From Hyaloraphidium curvatum (lineage: Eukaryota; Monoblepharomycota; Hyaloraphidiomycetes; Hyaloraphidiales; Hyaloraphidiaceae), in contig JAIVFI010000011.1 in the NCBI GenBank assembly GCA_025558095.1, positions 1 through 64,000 of the forward strand: a stretch of 64,000 nt of DNA, in the 5' to 3' direction. Every line of letters begins with the position of its first letter. Position 1 is the stretch's first letter. The notes below the pieces were generated by a model. It saw only the letters and a program-made list of their open reading frames with translations. It searched no databases and was not told where the DNA came from. The translations under genes were made by a program, and so were the position numbers. Of this stretch, positions 9,719-20,670 are shown piece after piece.

Positions 9719-11550
9719 ATGGAGGCGTCGCCGTGCCACCCCCTTGCGGGGAGCTCTCCGCACGGCGTGTGCCCGACGTGCCGCATCCCGCTGCGCCACC
9801 ACGGCCGGCGGTCCTCCGCGTCGTCGCTGTGGTTCGAGCCCGTCCCGCTGGCCGACCTCGCGCCGCCCGCGCGCCCCGCGTCGGCCGCGCCGCCCGCCCC
9901 GCCGCTGCCGCGCCCGCCCGCAGACGCCTTCGACATCCCGGCCGCGCTGCCCGTCGAGCTGGCGGCGCTCGTGTTCCGCTGGCTGCTGCCGACGGGCGGG
10001 CGCGGCGTGCGGGCACTGCTCGAGTGCGGCCTGGTCTGCCGCTGCTGGTACAGGAGGTCGCGCGACGAGGGCGTCTGGCGCGAAGCCTGGTGGGCTACCT
10101 CGTGCGCATCTGCGGGAATGCAGCTAATTCGGTCTGCTGTCGAACCCTCCGCTACGCCTTCTTTCTCGGCTCTCCGTGGGCCCGATCCGACTTCCATCCT
10201 GCGACTTCGTCCACGGCAGCCGACGGCTGTACCTCACCACCGACCTCACCCTCGCGCCCTTCCTGCTCTCCCCTCCCTTCCCCACGTCTTACCTCGCCCG
10301 TCAGCACCCCGACCTCCCCCTGCCCTCCCTCGCCCTCCTCCAGCACTACTCCCGCCGCCCCTTCCCCCACCCCCTCGCGCACTACGCCGCCCTCGCCCCG
10401 CACGTCCGCTCCCTCCTCACCGAGCGTGACGCGCGGCGCATCGTGCGCGCCCGGATCTGGGCCGGCTGGACGCCCGACGCCTGCCCCCCGACCCTCCTGG
10501 ACCCGTCCCCCGCCACGGACCCGGACGGCCCGGTGTCCCCGGCCACCCTGCACCTGCTCCACGCCACCCACCCCGCGTACCTCTCCCCCCTCCCGCCCTT
10601 CCTCTCCCCCTCGTTCCCCTCCCTCTGGCTCCTCTCCTACGCCGCGCACCTGCGCTCCCTGTCCATGCCCTTCCTGCGCCGCGCGGACGTCTCCAAGCTG
10701 CAGTGGCGCTTCTCGTTCCGCAACCCCGTGTGGTGGCGCCTCGGCGAGATGGAAGGCAGGAGCTGGGCGGTGTTTGGTGCCGAGGGCGGGTACAGGTCGG
10801 GCATGTTCGAGGAGGACGTGGAGCTGCGGTGGCGGTTCCTTGGGGACGACGAGGGGGAGTACGGCGAGGACGAGGCGGGCGGCGGCGAGCCCCGTTCGTG
10901 GCTTCCCTCGTTCGATCCCGCCGCCCCGGCGCAGAAGCGCAGGCCCGGGCCGTGGGGGACAGACCACCACGACCCGCATTTCGCGAGGGCACCCGGGGTC
11001 CGCGAACCGGCGGGGTTTTGGGCCGGTTCCCGCGCCGCCCGCGCGGTGCTCGCGCTGGGGAGCCTGCTGCTGACGGGCTCGGCGGATCCGGGGGCGGAGC
11101 GGGGGCCGAGGAGGAGGTGGGCGGGGAGGAGGAGGCGGTGGGTGCAGGTGGAGAGGTACCCGCCGCTTGAGGTGAGCAGGACGACGGAGGGGGGGTGGAG
11201 GATGGCCAACGCGTACGGTGGGTGGCACGCCGGCGCAGGATCCGAACTACGGTTCTGATCACGTATGCTCGATACCACCCACAGTCATCTTCGACTCGGT
11301 TGACACCAGCAAGCTCCTCCCTCTACCTCCCCCGCCCCCACCCCCTCCCGCCCCCGCGACGCCCCCAACGCCATCCCTCCTCCAACCCGCCCCCGACCCG
11401 CTCCTCGCCGCGGACCTCCCGCCCCCTGCGATCCCGCGGCCGGAGCCCAAGTACGTGTTCTGGGACGCGGACGAGGAGGGGGAGTGGCACCGGCTGGAGA
11501 GGATCGGGAGGGGGGAGGAGGGCGAGGCCGGGGTGGGGGTCGAGGCGTGA
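9719..11550 (+). CDS. F-box protein
   Basis: Three exons, 9719-10089, 10220-11217 and 11285-11550, 1635 nt in total, 544 aa. An F-box-like segment lies around residues 70-120 (ALPVELAALVFRWLLP, then LVCRCWYRRSRDEGVWREA), suggesting a substrate adaptor for an SCF ubiquitin ligase. Two Cys pairs before it (around CPTCRIPL) may bind zinc. The remainder has no recognised repeat; it includes a Trp-rich block (RFSFRNPVWWRLGEME) and a proline run in the last exon. The second intron (GTGGGT, CTGAT branch, CAG) has clear signals. The first donor/acceptor pair is the best of several in-frame options. Confidence 0.65.
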
Positions 11551-11737
11551 GGATCGCGAGGGCCGGACGGAGTTTCGGGGATGGGCGTTACAGGGGTAGG
11601 GTTCGTCTTTTGCTTTGCACGTGTAGGAGGGGGAAAGTAGTCGGATTCGCAGGGGACTTCAAGGCATGCCGGCGGAGCCCGAAGCAGGCACCCTCGCTCG
11701 TAGACGCTCCTGCCGAAGCTCCCGCAGCCCACCAACG

Positions 11738-12942
11738 ATGGCAGACGCGGCCAAACCCCTCAATTCACCGAATCCGAATGGCTCGCGATCGCCCAGTCGC
11801 CCCCCGCCGCCCCCGGCTAGGCGGGCGACCTCTTCGGCGGCGGCGACGCCGAGTTCCCCCGCCCGCCGCTGGACCGCGGCACGCTGCTTCGGGAGGTCGG
11901 CAGGCGCAGCAAGTTCCTGCTTTTCGAACTGCGCGTCAACCTCTTTGTCGGGCCGTGGGCGTCGAGGATCGCGGTCCGGGCCACGCTGTGGGCCGTGCCC
12001 TCGACCGTGGTGGTGCTATCCGCGCTCGCGTTCAACGACCTGCCCATGTCCTGCGACGACGTGCGCCGGCTCGCTGGTTGAAAGGGCTCCCCTGCAGTGT
12101 TTAGTCGGTGCCTTCGCAAGGGGCTTTCCCCTTACGGCGTGCTGCTTCTTCCTCCTCGCCACCCCGTTCCTGGTAAACTCCGGACCCTTTTGGAAGTCCT
12201 GGTGGGCCCTTGTGGGGGCACTTGCCATTCTCGGCGCCCTGGACCACGTGCCCATCAACATCGCGGGGTGTTTCTCGACCAACGCCGCGCTTCTGGGCCT
12301 GTCTCTGCGGATCCAGCGCCGCGCCATGTTCCTCGCACTCCGGAGCTTTCTGGATGGGTTCGACGCCGCGATCTTTGCGGGAGCCCCCGCCGAGGTGCAG
12401 GACCCCAGCCTCTACACCACCCTGCACTACCGCCTCGCCGCGGCGTGGGAGCGCCGCGTCCCGTTCCTCATCTCGGGGAGAACCATGCTCGCCTTCTCCT
12501 TCGCCGCCAACGCCGTCCCTCTCGTGGCCAACATCGCGGCGGGCGGGTGCGTGCCCGCCTATGTCGTGCTCGGCTTCGCCTTCATCCTGGCCATCGTCGT
12601 CTGGGACCTCGTCAACGTGGCGCTCTCCAACGAGCAGCTCGAGCGGATCACGGAGCTGTACCGGCAGGCACAAACCGAGATCCGCGACGCGCTGGTCCGC
12701 GCGCGGCGCGTCCCTCCAGACCCAGCGCGCGCGCCGCTGCTCGAGGCGCTGCGGGAGCACAACCGGCTGCTGGATTCGTTCAGGGAGGTCGCTGGGTTCC
12801 GCGGCAAGTTGCTCGGTTTCGTGGTGGACTTGGCGTGCTGCGCACGTTCCTCGCGACCGCCTTCACGATCGCCGTCGGGCTGTGGTCCGTCCTGCGCGGG
12901 TCGGTGTTCTTCACCCTGCATTCCATCTGCCCGACGCGATGA
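11738..12942 (+). pseudogene. Multi-TM (possibly 7-TM) protein gene with disrupted frame
   Basis: Coding-like sequence runs in three frames. The segment 11820-12070 encodes a helix-rich start (SKFLLFELRVNLFVGPW, then AVRATLWAVPSTVVVLSAL) but is preceded in frame by a TAG, and no ATG is found in that frame. 12105-12825 encodes several TM helices, including ACCFFLLATPFLV and LGFAFILAIVVWDLVNVAL, then a charged loop ending LREHNRLLDSFREV. The final helix (LRTFLATAFTIAVGLWSVL) is shifted by one nucleotide near 12825 and ends at 12942. The order (six hydrophobic blocks, a charged intracellular loop with HN..LL..F, a final TM) recalls insect odorant/gustatory receptor-like 7-TM proteins; that similarity is only by eye. 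It is either a decayed gene or an assembly with indels, plus one or two introns I could not fix. Confidence 0.45.
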
Positions 12943-13096
12943 GGGGCTGCGGGAGCGCGGCAGGGGAACGTCGGGGGGTAAGCAGTGGCACTGAGGACGC
13001 AGCGGAGGGCGGGAGTTGAGAAACGAAGGCCGCGGCCGGGCATGGAGGAGCCGTACGGCGCGAGCGGATTGCTTTTGAGGTCGAATACACGGCGAT

Positions 13097-13838
13097 CTAG
13101 AGCGGCTCCATCTTGAGCTGCTTCCGGGACTGTGGTTCGGAGGCGTCACCTCCGGCCCCTCGAGCTTCGCGGCAGTAACCCACGTATGCCGAGTCCAGCA
13201 TCTCGTTGACGTAGGTGATCTTGCCCTCCTTGTTGAGGTAGAAGAACCACTGCCGCGGGGAGGAGTCAGCGAGCGCTTGGGAACTCGGAGGAGAGATGAC
13301 ACGAACCATGTAATAGTTCTTCCATTCAGTTCCGTCGGCCCTGATGGCGTCCGATGCCGACTTCCACCATCGTCTTCGGTCAGCTCCTGTCCCTCTAGCA
13401 GCACGGCCCGTCCCACCTCGATGGCGACCTTGCTCCCGTCCGCGTTCACCACCGTGTCCAATATCTTCATCTCCAGGCTCTTGAACCCGTTCCGCATGAT
13501 GTTCTCCATCCCCTTGCGGTCGAAATTCGGGAACGGCAGGCTCTGCGCCGGCTCGAACTTGTATACCACCTCGTCGGCGACGTGGGACAGGGCGCGGTCG
13601 GGGTCCTTCTGGTAGTAGGTGAGCCATTCGTCTGCCGTGGGGAGGGTCAGAACAGGCGAACGGGGCGGGAAGGAGACCCACGGACGGCGGTGACGGCCTT
13701 CCTGCGGGCGCAGAGCGACGTGCGGGGGACGCGGGAGACAGAACGCGGACGCGGAGGGCGGTTGGGGGAGGGGGGGGGAGGGGGGGGGGATACGGTCAGG
13801 GCGCGCGCGCAAAAGCCGGGAAAGAACACGATGCGCAC
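13097..13838 (-). CDS. SnoaL/NTF2-like protein with an apparent 1-nt frameshift
   Basis: Exons 13682-13838, 13301-13631 and 13097-13249 (minus), separated by 50- and 51-nt introns with CTGAC branch points. The N terminus is basic and Pro-rich, possibly a transit peptide. The body has NTF2-like fold features: ADEWLTYYQKDPDRALSHVA, then DEVVYKFEP, FDRKGMENIMRNGF, and after the second intron WFFYLNKEGKITYVNEM. The exons sum to 641 nt, and the frame slips by one near 13360 between LTEDDG and TEWKNYYMVR. One missing base would restore a typical domain of about 213 aa. No canonical intron fits there. Function is unknown; such folds are found in polyketide cyclases and many small-molecule binders. 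Confidence 0.55.
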
Positions 13839-14275
13839 TCGGCGGCCATGGCGGTAGTCGTTTGCCGGGAATGCGGTGGGCAGGTCGGGTGCGTAGACGC
13901 GGTTCTGGCGGCGTGCCCGAACCGAGCGACAAGCGAGGAGTCCCCACCCGGACGCGAACGACGACTAGCACCGCGAGATCGAGCTAAGAAATCAAATATT
14001 CATCTCATTGCAAATGAGGCGAACCCCCAAGGAAGGGTTGGTCACCCAGTCGACGGGTGACGCAGCGCCCGCTGGGTCGCGACTCGGCCGGGAACAGCCA
14101 AACTGCACATGCCGACGCCCGCCTGACGAGATCGGTGCGCCATCATGTCAACTGATATTCGCTTATCTTATTGTGAGCGGTCGCCAGGCAGGCCGGATCC
14201 TCAATGGGGTCGTGCCTGACGAAATCGCGGACCAGCGCAGGGACGGCAAAACCTTGCCGGGTCCCCTCCCCGACC
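13839..14275. other. Divergent intergenic region
   Basis: 437 bp between the NTF2-like gene (minus) and the glycosyltransferase-like gene (plus). It has a relatively AT-rich patch near 13988-14015. No gene seen. Confidence 0.35.
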
Positions 14276-15547
14276 ATGCTCCGCCTCCGGGCCGTCACGA
14301 CGGCGGCTCTACTCGTGCTCGCCATGTTCATTTGGCTTGCGCCGGAACCCCCGCCGCGGCCGGGGTCGGCCGGGGCCGCCGGCGGGGGTCTGTGCGCGGC
14401 CGCGCGGTTCGGCGCGTGCAACCCGCATCTCGCGCTGCCGGGGGAGCCGCCCGACGCGGCGCTGGCGGCCGAGTGCGCGGCGCTCCACGGCCCGCCGAAG
14501 AGCCGCCTCGTGGTCGGGCTGCCCAGCGGCGGCCTGGCGGACTCGTGGCGCGGTTACGCCGCCGCGTTCTACGTCGCGCTGCTGACCGGCGCGAGACTTC
14601 GGCTGGGCACGTTTGCGAGCGCCTCGCTGGCGTGGGCGTACCACTCCAAAGTGCCAGGCGTTTTCTCCGACGGCGACCCGGCGGACTTCTACGCGGAGCT
14701 GGCGCGGATCGCCGCCGCAAACGACTCTGTCCGCTTCGACTCCAGCTCGCCCGCACCGACCGTGCCGGACTACGCGGGCGACCTGCTCGCCGCCTTTACC
14801 GGGCACTCCACGGTGCTGCTCAAGACGAACAAGGGCGCCGCGAACGCCCTCTGGCGCAACCCGCGGTACCGCCGCGTGCTCGAGCGGCTGGGCCTCACCC
14901 GCGAATCCATGTTCGCCTGCGCGCACGATCGGCTCGTCGGCGCACCCCGCCCCGAGGCCCTGGCCCCGCACGCCGCCGAGCTCGCCGTGCTCACCGACCC
15001 CAACGTGTTCACGATCGGCGTGCACATCCGGCTCCACGACCGCGGCTTCGTCGGCGGGGAGCCCGACCTGCCCCGGAGCGGGGACAACCTGACCGGGCAC
15101 CACATCACGGGCCCGTACCTGCGCTGCGCCTCCGAACTGGCTTCCTCGCTAGGCCGGCCCCCCGACACCGTGCGGACGTACCTTGCCAGCTCCTCCGTCG
15201 CCCTTCGCCGCCTCGTCGCCGAGCAGCTCGCCCCCCGCATCCTGGTCTCCACCTCCGTCCCCGTGCAGCACACCAACCCGGGCTTCAGATTTGCCTCCCG
15301 TCGCAACCTGACCGCGCCGCTGTCCCAGGAAGGCGTCCGTGCCGCGGCCGCCGAGATGCACCTCCTTTCCCTGTGCGATGCGCTGGTGATCGGCGAGCGG
15401 GGCTTCGGGAGGATGGCAGCGGCGATGCAGATTGCGCCGGGGGGCAAGGTGAGGCCTGCGTTCTTCGCGGAAGGCGAGGGCACGAGGTGCCGGATCGGGG
15501 ATGCGGCGGGGTACGACGAGGTGGCCGCGGGGAACTACGGGCTGTAG
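14276..15547 (+). CDS. Fucosyltransferase-like type II Golgi protein
   Basis: Intronless, 423 aa from the ATG at 14276; an in-frame ATG at 14204 adds 24 residues that would precede the anchor. A signal-anchor helix (ALLVLAMFIWLA) lies at residues 11-22, followed by a Pro/Gly stem. The catalytic part has IGVHIRLHDRGF (about residue 244) and a late ALVIGERGFGRMAAAM stretch. These resemble the motifs around the donor site in the GT-B fucosyltransferases (GT23/GT37/O-FucT relatives). One N-glycosylation sequon (NLT) precedes the HHITGPYL segment. It probably acts in the Golgi lumen; acceptor and even sugar are not determined. Confidence 0.55.
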   Translation: MLRLRAVTTAALLVLAMFIWLAPEPPPRPGSAGAAGGGLCAAARFGACNPHLALPGEPPDAALAAECAALHGPPKSRLVVGLPSGGLADSWRGYAAAFYVALLTGARLRLGTFASASLAWAYHSKVPGVFSDGDPADFYAELARIAAANDSVRFDSSSPAPTVPDYAGDLLAAFTGHSTVLLKTNKGAANALWRNPRYRRVLERLGLTRESMFACAHDRLVGAPRPEALAPHAAELAVLTDPNVFTIGVHIRLHDRGFVGGEPDLPRSGDNLTGHHITGPYLRCASELASSLGRPPDTVRTYLASSSVALRRLVAEQLAPRILVSTSVPVQHTNPGFRFASRRNLTAPLSQEGVRAAAAEMHLLSLCDALVIGERGFGRMAAAMQIAPGGKVRPAFFAEGEGTRCRIGDAAGYDEVAAGNYGL

Positions 15548-15824
15548 GGCCGCACGGGCAATGCATGATGATGGCATCCTACTCAATCGGGATGCTGTGG
15601 GACGAGCCGCGATCCGTTGTTCATGCCATGCAGCAACCCGGCCGCGCGGAAGCCCGGCGCCCCGTCATCGTTCGAGTCGTTCGCCCGTGCGCGGTTTCCC
15701 GACCGCTTATTTTGAACCCAGCGGCCAATCCAAGGCCAATAACGACCATTCGGCCCCGCCGAAAGTTGCCAGCGAGGCTCAGACCACGGGGCGCCGGGCG
15801 GGGCGAGTGGCCGTGGACATCGGC

Positions 15825-16316
15825 ATGGAGTCCGAAGACAAGCCCTGCGCCGACCGGCTGGGGGAGAACTCCTCCGCAAAGGACGAGGAGCCCTTCTTCG
15901 AGTACGGACGCATCATGACTGCTGAGGCCGCAACTCTGCAGGCGCGGGCGGAACCGGGACGGGGCAGGAGGCGCCTCGGCGCACGGGCGCCAGAGCAGCC
16001 CGCGGCGCGCGGCGACGGTTTCGGCCGCAATTGGTGGCACATCGCGATCGCAGCTGCTACCTGCCTCTTTGCCCTTGCCCGTTTCGCCCGGAGCGTGCGC
16101 CAGTTTGCTTCCGCGTGGCCCTCGGCCGGGCGGTCCGAGCGCGCGGATGCGGCATCGACCGTCGGCTTCGAGGCGTGCTGGTACCTCTTCGCCTTCGTTT
16201 CGGCTCTGCGCACGGAACTTCCCCTCCCGGGCTTCCTCTTCCTGGCGGTTATGCTCGTCACCTGCGAGTTGTTCGGACTGATCGTCGGAGGTTGCGTCTA
16301 TTGGCTCGCGGAGTGA
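15825..16316 (+). CDS. Small two-TM protein, unknown
   Basis: Starting at the ATG at 15825 the frame gives 163 aa. An acidic N-terminal part (residues 1-45) is followed by an Arg-rich linker, a TM segment near residues 73-87 (WWHIAIAAATCLFALA) and two closely spaced hydrophobic segments at the C terminus (EACWYLFAFVSAL, then FLFLAVMLVTCELFGLIVGG). No family recognised. It converges on the large minus-strand gene, ending 99 bp from it. Confidence 0.45.
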   Translation: MESEDKPCADRLGENSSAKDEEPFFEYGRIMTAEAATLQARAEPGRGRRRLGARAPEQPAARGDGFGRNWWHIAIAAATCLFALARFARSVRQFASAWPSAGRSERADAASTVGFEACWYLFAFVSALRTELPLPGFLFLAVMLVTCELFGLIVGGCVYWLAE

Positions 16317-16415
16317 TACGTTTCCTTCAGTTGCTTCTTGTGGGCAAGGACGGCAGGAACCATTGAGCGGAGGAAACCGGATGACCGTTGTTTCGATACA
16401 AGCACGAATTCGACT

Positions 16416-19400
16416 TCAATCATCCACCACCTGGGACAGGATCCAACTGTTCACGCTGATCTTCATGACCTCGCCGCCGATGCCCACGGCGACGAAAAAC
16501 TCCTTGTACGGCGACTTGCAAGCGTCCCCGAACCCCCTGCACAGCCCGACCGCTGCGAGCGCGCCGTCAGCACAGTACGCACTCCGAACGCGCCATGCAG
16601 GGAGACCCACGCTGCGCGATGAAGTTGCCCGTCACCTGCACCTTGCTCCACTTCTTGTTCTCGGGCCCCAGGACGTCCGGCGGGGCGTCGATCAGGTACG
16701 GCAGGCCGACGCTGTCGAGGACGAGGTGGCCAACGGCCGAGACGGCCTCCATGGGCTTCTTGAGGTTGCCCGCGCCGAGCTGCCCTAGGATTGCCTACGG
16801 AAGACGGAGCATTAGGTCACCGCCATTATGATTAAGGCGCTCATAGGGAGGGCCTACCGGCATCACGATGCCAAAGACCTTCCAGGACGTCTGCGCGATG
16901 CTGATGGACATGAGCGGGTGCCCCAGCTTGGGCGTGACCCCGTAGTTCGCGTTCCCTCCCAGCTTGTTGGCGATGAAGATGAGCGCCGGCAGCGGCATCA
17001 TCGAGACCACCTTGGCGACCTTCCACGCCGCCATCAGCAGGCCCTTCTTGGCCACGTAGGCGTCTGCCTTCTCGGTCTGGTCCCCGACGTACTCCACGAC
17101 GGGGGAGAGGTACGAGAAGATGGTCCCCAGGACGCCGGAAAAGACGAGCAGCAGGGCTCCCAGGGTCGTGCCGGCCGCGATGAGCGCGTCGTCCCTCGAG
17201 CGGCGCACGAGCGCCCGGCCGGTGCCGGGGATCAGCGCGCCGACGACGGCGTCGGCCATGGCGGTGCCGTTGACCGTCATCCTCGGCAGCGCCTTGATCC
17301 CGCCCGTGGCGACGAGGCTGGAGAAGGAGGTGAGGATGGCGCCGACGATGCTCAGGGCGGCGGCAAAGTTGAGGCGGAGCCCGGTGATGGTGCGGAAGAT
17401 GTCCGAGATCCAGGGGATGCGGAGCTCGCCGTTGAACAGGGAGCCCATGATGTCGACGAGCGGGGCGAGGAAGTTGTCGACGAAAAAGTCCACGAGCTCG
17501 GCGGCGCAGTCGAAGAAGCCGCGCGAGACGGCGGCGAGCACGGTGCCCATGGTCTCGATGATCGATGCCAGGTCGAGCTTCATCGTCAGGATCCTCTCCC
17601 TGGCGACGACTGTCAGCGCGGGCAGACGATCGAGGCACCCAACGCACATCACGTTGATTCCGGCGTCCGAAAGGGTCTTGACGCACGGCACATTCTGGAG
17701 AAACGCCGTCGCCTTGGACGCCAGCCTGTCGAGCCTCCGCAGCGCCGAATCCACCGCCGACAACATCGCGCCCTGCATCACTTCGAACACCTTGGCGAGC
17801 ACCTTGAGCACCACGTGCAGCACGTACGACGCCGCGCTGTTGAGCCCCCTGACACCCGGCACCGACGACAAGGATGGGTTGAACCCGGACTCGCGGACCA
17901 GCGTGGCGAACTGCCGCGAGCCGGCCTCGACGCTGAAGCCCGCGGTGTCGCCGAGGTTCTCGAGGACGTCGCCGACGGCGCCGCCGAGGAGCTGCATAGT
18001 ACGGCGGGTGAACGAGGGGAGGATATCTAAGCTGCGAGGGGCGAGGCGGCAACAGTCAGCGCCGGTCTCGAGAAGCAAGCAGATCAGGGCAACCCACTAG
18101 CCCTGGATGACGCGTGCGTTGCCAAAAATAGCCTGGAGGATCCCCGAGAGGAGCATCTTGAGGAACTCGATGACTGCGGACCCCGATCAGCTTCCCTCGG
18201 CGCCCGTCTCCTGACCGTTGTTGGACCCACCAGTCTCGATGGCCTTGACCACCTGCAGCACCACCCCTTCCACCGCCCTCGCCACCTGCCGCATGCTCCT
18301 GCACGCCGCCGCGTACAGCTGGTCCCCGATCTTGACCACCACCGCCACCCCCTTCGCGATCCCCTGCCCGACCTCCTGCACCGACACCTGCGCGGCGTCC
18401 TTGGCGTCGCGCGCGGCGGAGCGGATGCCGTCGGCGGTGACGTAGTACGCCGTCTTGACGCCAGACATGACGGCGGAGGAGAGGGAGGAGCCGAGGTCCT
18501 CGGCGCCGCGGACGACGGCGTTGGTCACCCCGTTCTGGGGAAGGGGAGGATCAGCGGTGCCGCAGCCGTCGGGATTCGCGAGAACGACGCACGGTGACGT
18601 AGCTCACGGCGTCCTTGCCGAGCCTGATCCCGTCCACGATGGGCTTGGCGATCGCGTTGCCGATGTCTTCGGCGCAGTCCTTGGGGTCCGAGACGCAGTC
18701 CACGCCCCCCTCGATGGCGTCCCCGACGGGACCCCAGCGCTTGGCCAGCCGCCGGTGCTGCTCCTCGCGCTCGTCGCGTACCAGCAGGGAAGCCAGCGTG
18801 AGCACGCGGGCGAACTCGTTGTCCCCGAACCCGTCCTCGGCGTCGAGATCCCTGCGCGCCAACCGCCCTCCCGTCCCGCGATGCACCCTTGCGGCCTCGA
18901 GCGCCCTCAGGAACGGGGAAACCAGCGTGATCCGCGCCATGTCGGCGATCGGGCGGACCTGCTGCGCCACCCTGTTTGCCTCGGCGCGGCTGACGGGCGC
19001 CCGCCTCGAGTCGCTGGATTGGGAGAGCGCGGCGGGGTCGACGAGCTTCTCGCGCATCATCCTCTCGTCGGGGCTGAAGATGAAGATGCGGCGGGGGGAA
19101 GGGCCGCCGCCGCCGGGGCGCGTTTCCCCGTCCTCCGAGGGCCAGGCTGGGCGTGTCGCGGGGCAGCGTCAATCAGGCCATCCAGACGTACGCCGAAGGC
19201 GGACGACCCACCGACGATGGGGATCGACGAGATCGACTCCCTCTGGACGGGCACGTGGATGACCACGGAGCCGGTCGCGTCCGTCTCGAGCCGGAGCACC
19301 TGCGTGGCCGGCCTGTACTCGTCCAGGTACTCCTTTGCCCGCGTGCTGGGCGCGAACCGGAACCGCCTCTCGTTCCCGTCGTCGTCGATGTAGTACACGT

Positions 19401-19869
19401 CGGCGCGTTCGCGGTCGTCCCCGGGCTCGAAGTATGCCGTGAGCGAGACCGGCACCCCCGCGGCGGCGGCCCTGCCGGCGGCCACAAGGAGGGTGAGGGT
19501 CAGCCTGAACGCCGTGCGCCGGCGGCTCCCGAACTCAGAGAGCTCCGAGTCGCCGACGATGGCGGGGAAGTCCCTCTCTGCGACGAGCGAGTTCTCGCCG
19601 GCGACCGAGTTGCGCGTGCGGAAGCCGCGGGCGACCGAGTCCCAGTGGTTGGCGTAGCGCAGCAGCCCGCCGCCCCAGTCGGTCGGGTCGGCCGGCCACG
19701 TTTCCTGGGCCTTCTGGACCGCCTGCGCCGCGGCGCGGATGCGGGCGAGCGCGGCGCGGATGCCCGACGTGCCGAGGGACCGGCGCTGCGTGCCGTTGAT
19801 CGCGCGGCCCGCCGCCGCGCCGGCCAGCGCGAGCACCGCAAGGAGGATGAATAGCAAGCGGGAACGCAT
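16416..19869 (-). CDS. Large secreted protein of unknown family, seven exons
   Basis: Exons (minus): 19212-19869, 18593-19146, 18231-18534, 18098-18173, 16858-18031, 16611-16794, 16416-16552. The sum is 3087 nt, giving 1028 aa. Four of six introns begin GTGGGT and all are 57-66 nt. A signal peptide is clear (MRSRLLFILLAVLALAGAAAG). Residues about 130-200 form a beta-rich domain with an acidic hairpin (YFEPGDDRERADVYYIDDDG). The middle is long amphipathic helix (VVRGAEDLGSSLSSAVMSG and following). The C-terminal half has hydrophobic stretches (LNFAAALSIVGAILTSF, TTLGALLLVFSGVLGTIFSYL) and Cys pairs (VMCVGCLDRLP, LCRGFGDACKSPYKEFF). It could be secreted with lipid- or membrane-interacting helices, or a membrane protein. 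I do not recognise any catalytic motif. Confidence 0.75.
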
Positions 19870-20670
19870 GCCGGGCGGAGGAGGAGGCCGCGGGCGGCCG
19901 CGGACGGCGGATCCGGGAGAGCCCTTGCGCGGGCGGGACCCGTCGAACTCCCGCGCCCGTCCCTCGCGCAGGGGACGTCAGCATCGCACGCCGATAGGCG
20001 GCCATCCCGGGGAAAAGCGCCGCCGCCATCCAGATTTGACAGGCATCTTTCCCTGCCCGGGGGCCCTCGCCGATCCACGATGGGCGCCCGCTTCCAAGAT
20101 CGCGAGTTGCGGAGAAATTGCCGGCAGCACAGGCTGCTCATGCAGAACTCGGACACGCCCGATTTCATTCGGAAATCCGTCTTTCCATTGCTCGAGCATC
20201 ATGCCTCTGAGCTTGTTCCTGAAAGCAATACCCCTCGGCGTTGTCATGGATGCCGTGCACGGAGGAGGCGGACGCGGAGGGGGCGCTGCAGCTGCTTGCG
20301 GAGGCGCCGAACCGCGCGGCGGGGCAGGAGGGCGGGGGCCCGTCGACGGGGCGTGCGGCGGAGAGGGCGCGGGGGATGGGGGGGCCGTGGGCGGCCGCGT
20401 GGGAGGGGTACGAGGAGAAGCTGAAGCGGGGGCTGTAGGTTCGGAGAAGCATGTCCCGGACGGCTCTTCGCATTACCTAGCCGGACAAGGACGGCGGTGG
20501 ATTGATCGCCGGTCGGCTCGCAAACCGATTCCGACTGGGCGGGTGCGCCTCCTCCCCCACCCGGCGGCAAGCCCTTTCCGGCATCCGCCCGGCCCGGCCT
20601 TCCGTCTCCCTCCCACATCCCGCCCCCCACTCACCGCCTCCCTCCCTCATTCCCACCCCATCGCGCCGCC
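19870..20670. other. Intergenic region, largely unexplained
   Basis: 800 bp between the minus-strand secreted protein and the plus-strand SDR. Partly plausible open frames occur on both strands around 20080-20440 but none can be tied to a family. Promoters of both neighbours should lie here. Confidence 0.3.
20250..20438 (+). CDS. Possible small acidic ORF
   Basis: An ATG at 20250 opens 62 codons of acidic then amphipathic sequence ending WAAAWEGYEEKLKRGL. It reads like protein rather than shadow, and could be the last exon of a small gene beginning near 20200, but no splice pair is convincing. Unknown function. Confidence 0.22.
   Translation: MPCTEEADAEGALQLLAEAPNRAAGQEGGGPSTGRAAERARGMGGPWAAAWEGYEEKLKRGL

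Noticed and set aside
12559-13971. A 470-codon minus-strand ORF
   Set aside because: Only its middle part is coding (NTF2-like exon 2). The ends are shadow of the membrane-protein gene and of GC-rich sequence.
20080-20424. Plus-strand ORF starting MGARFQDREL
   Set aside because: The first 50 residues look plausible, but the minus strand is equally plausible, no family is recognised and no splice to the downstream acidic ORF is convincing.
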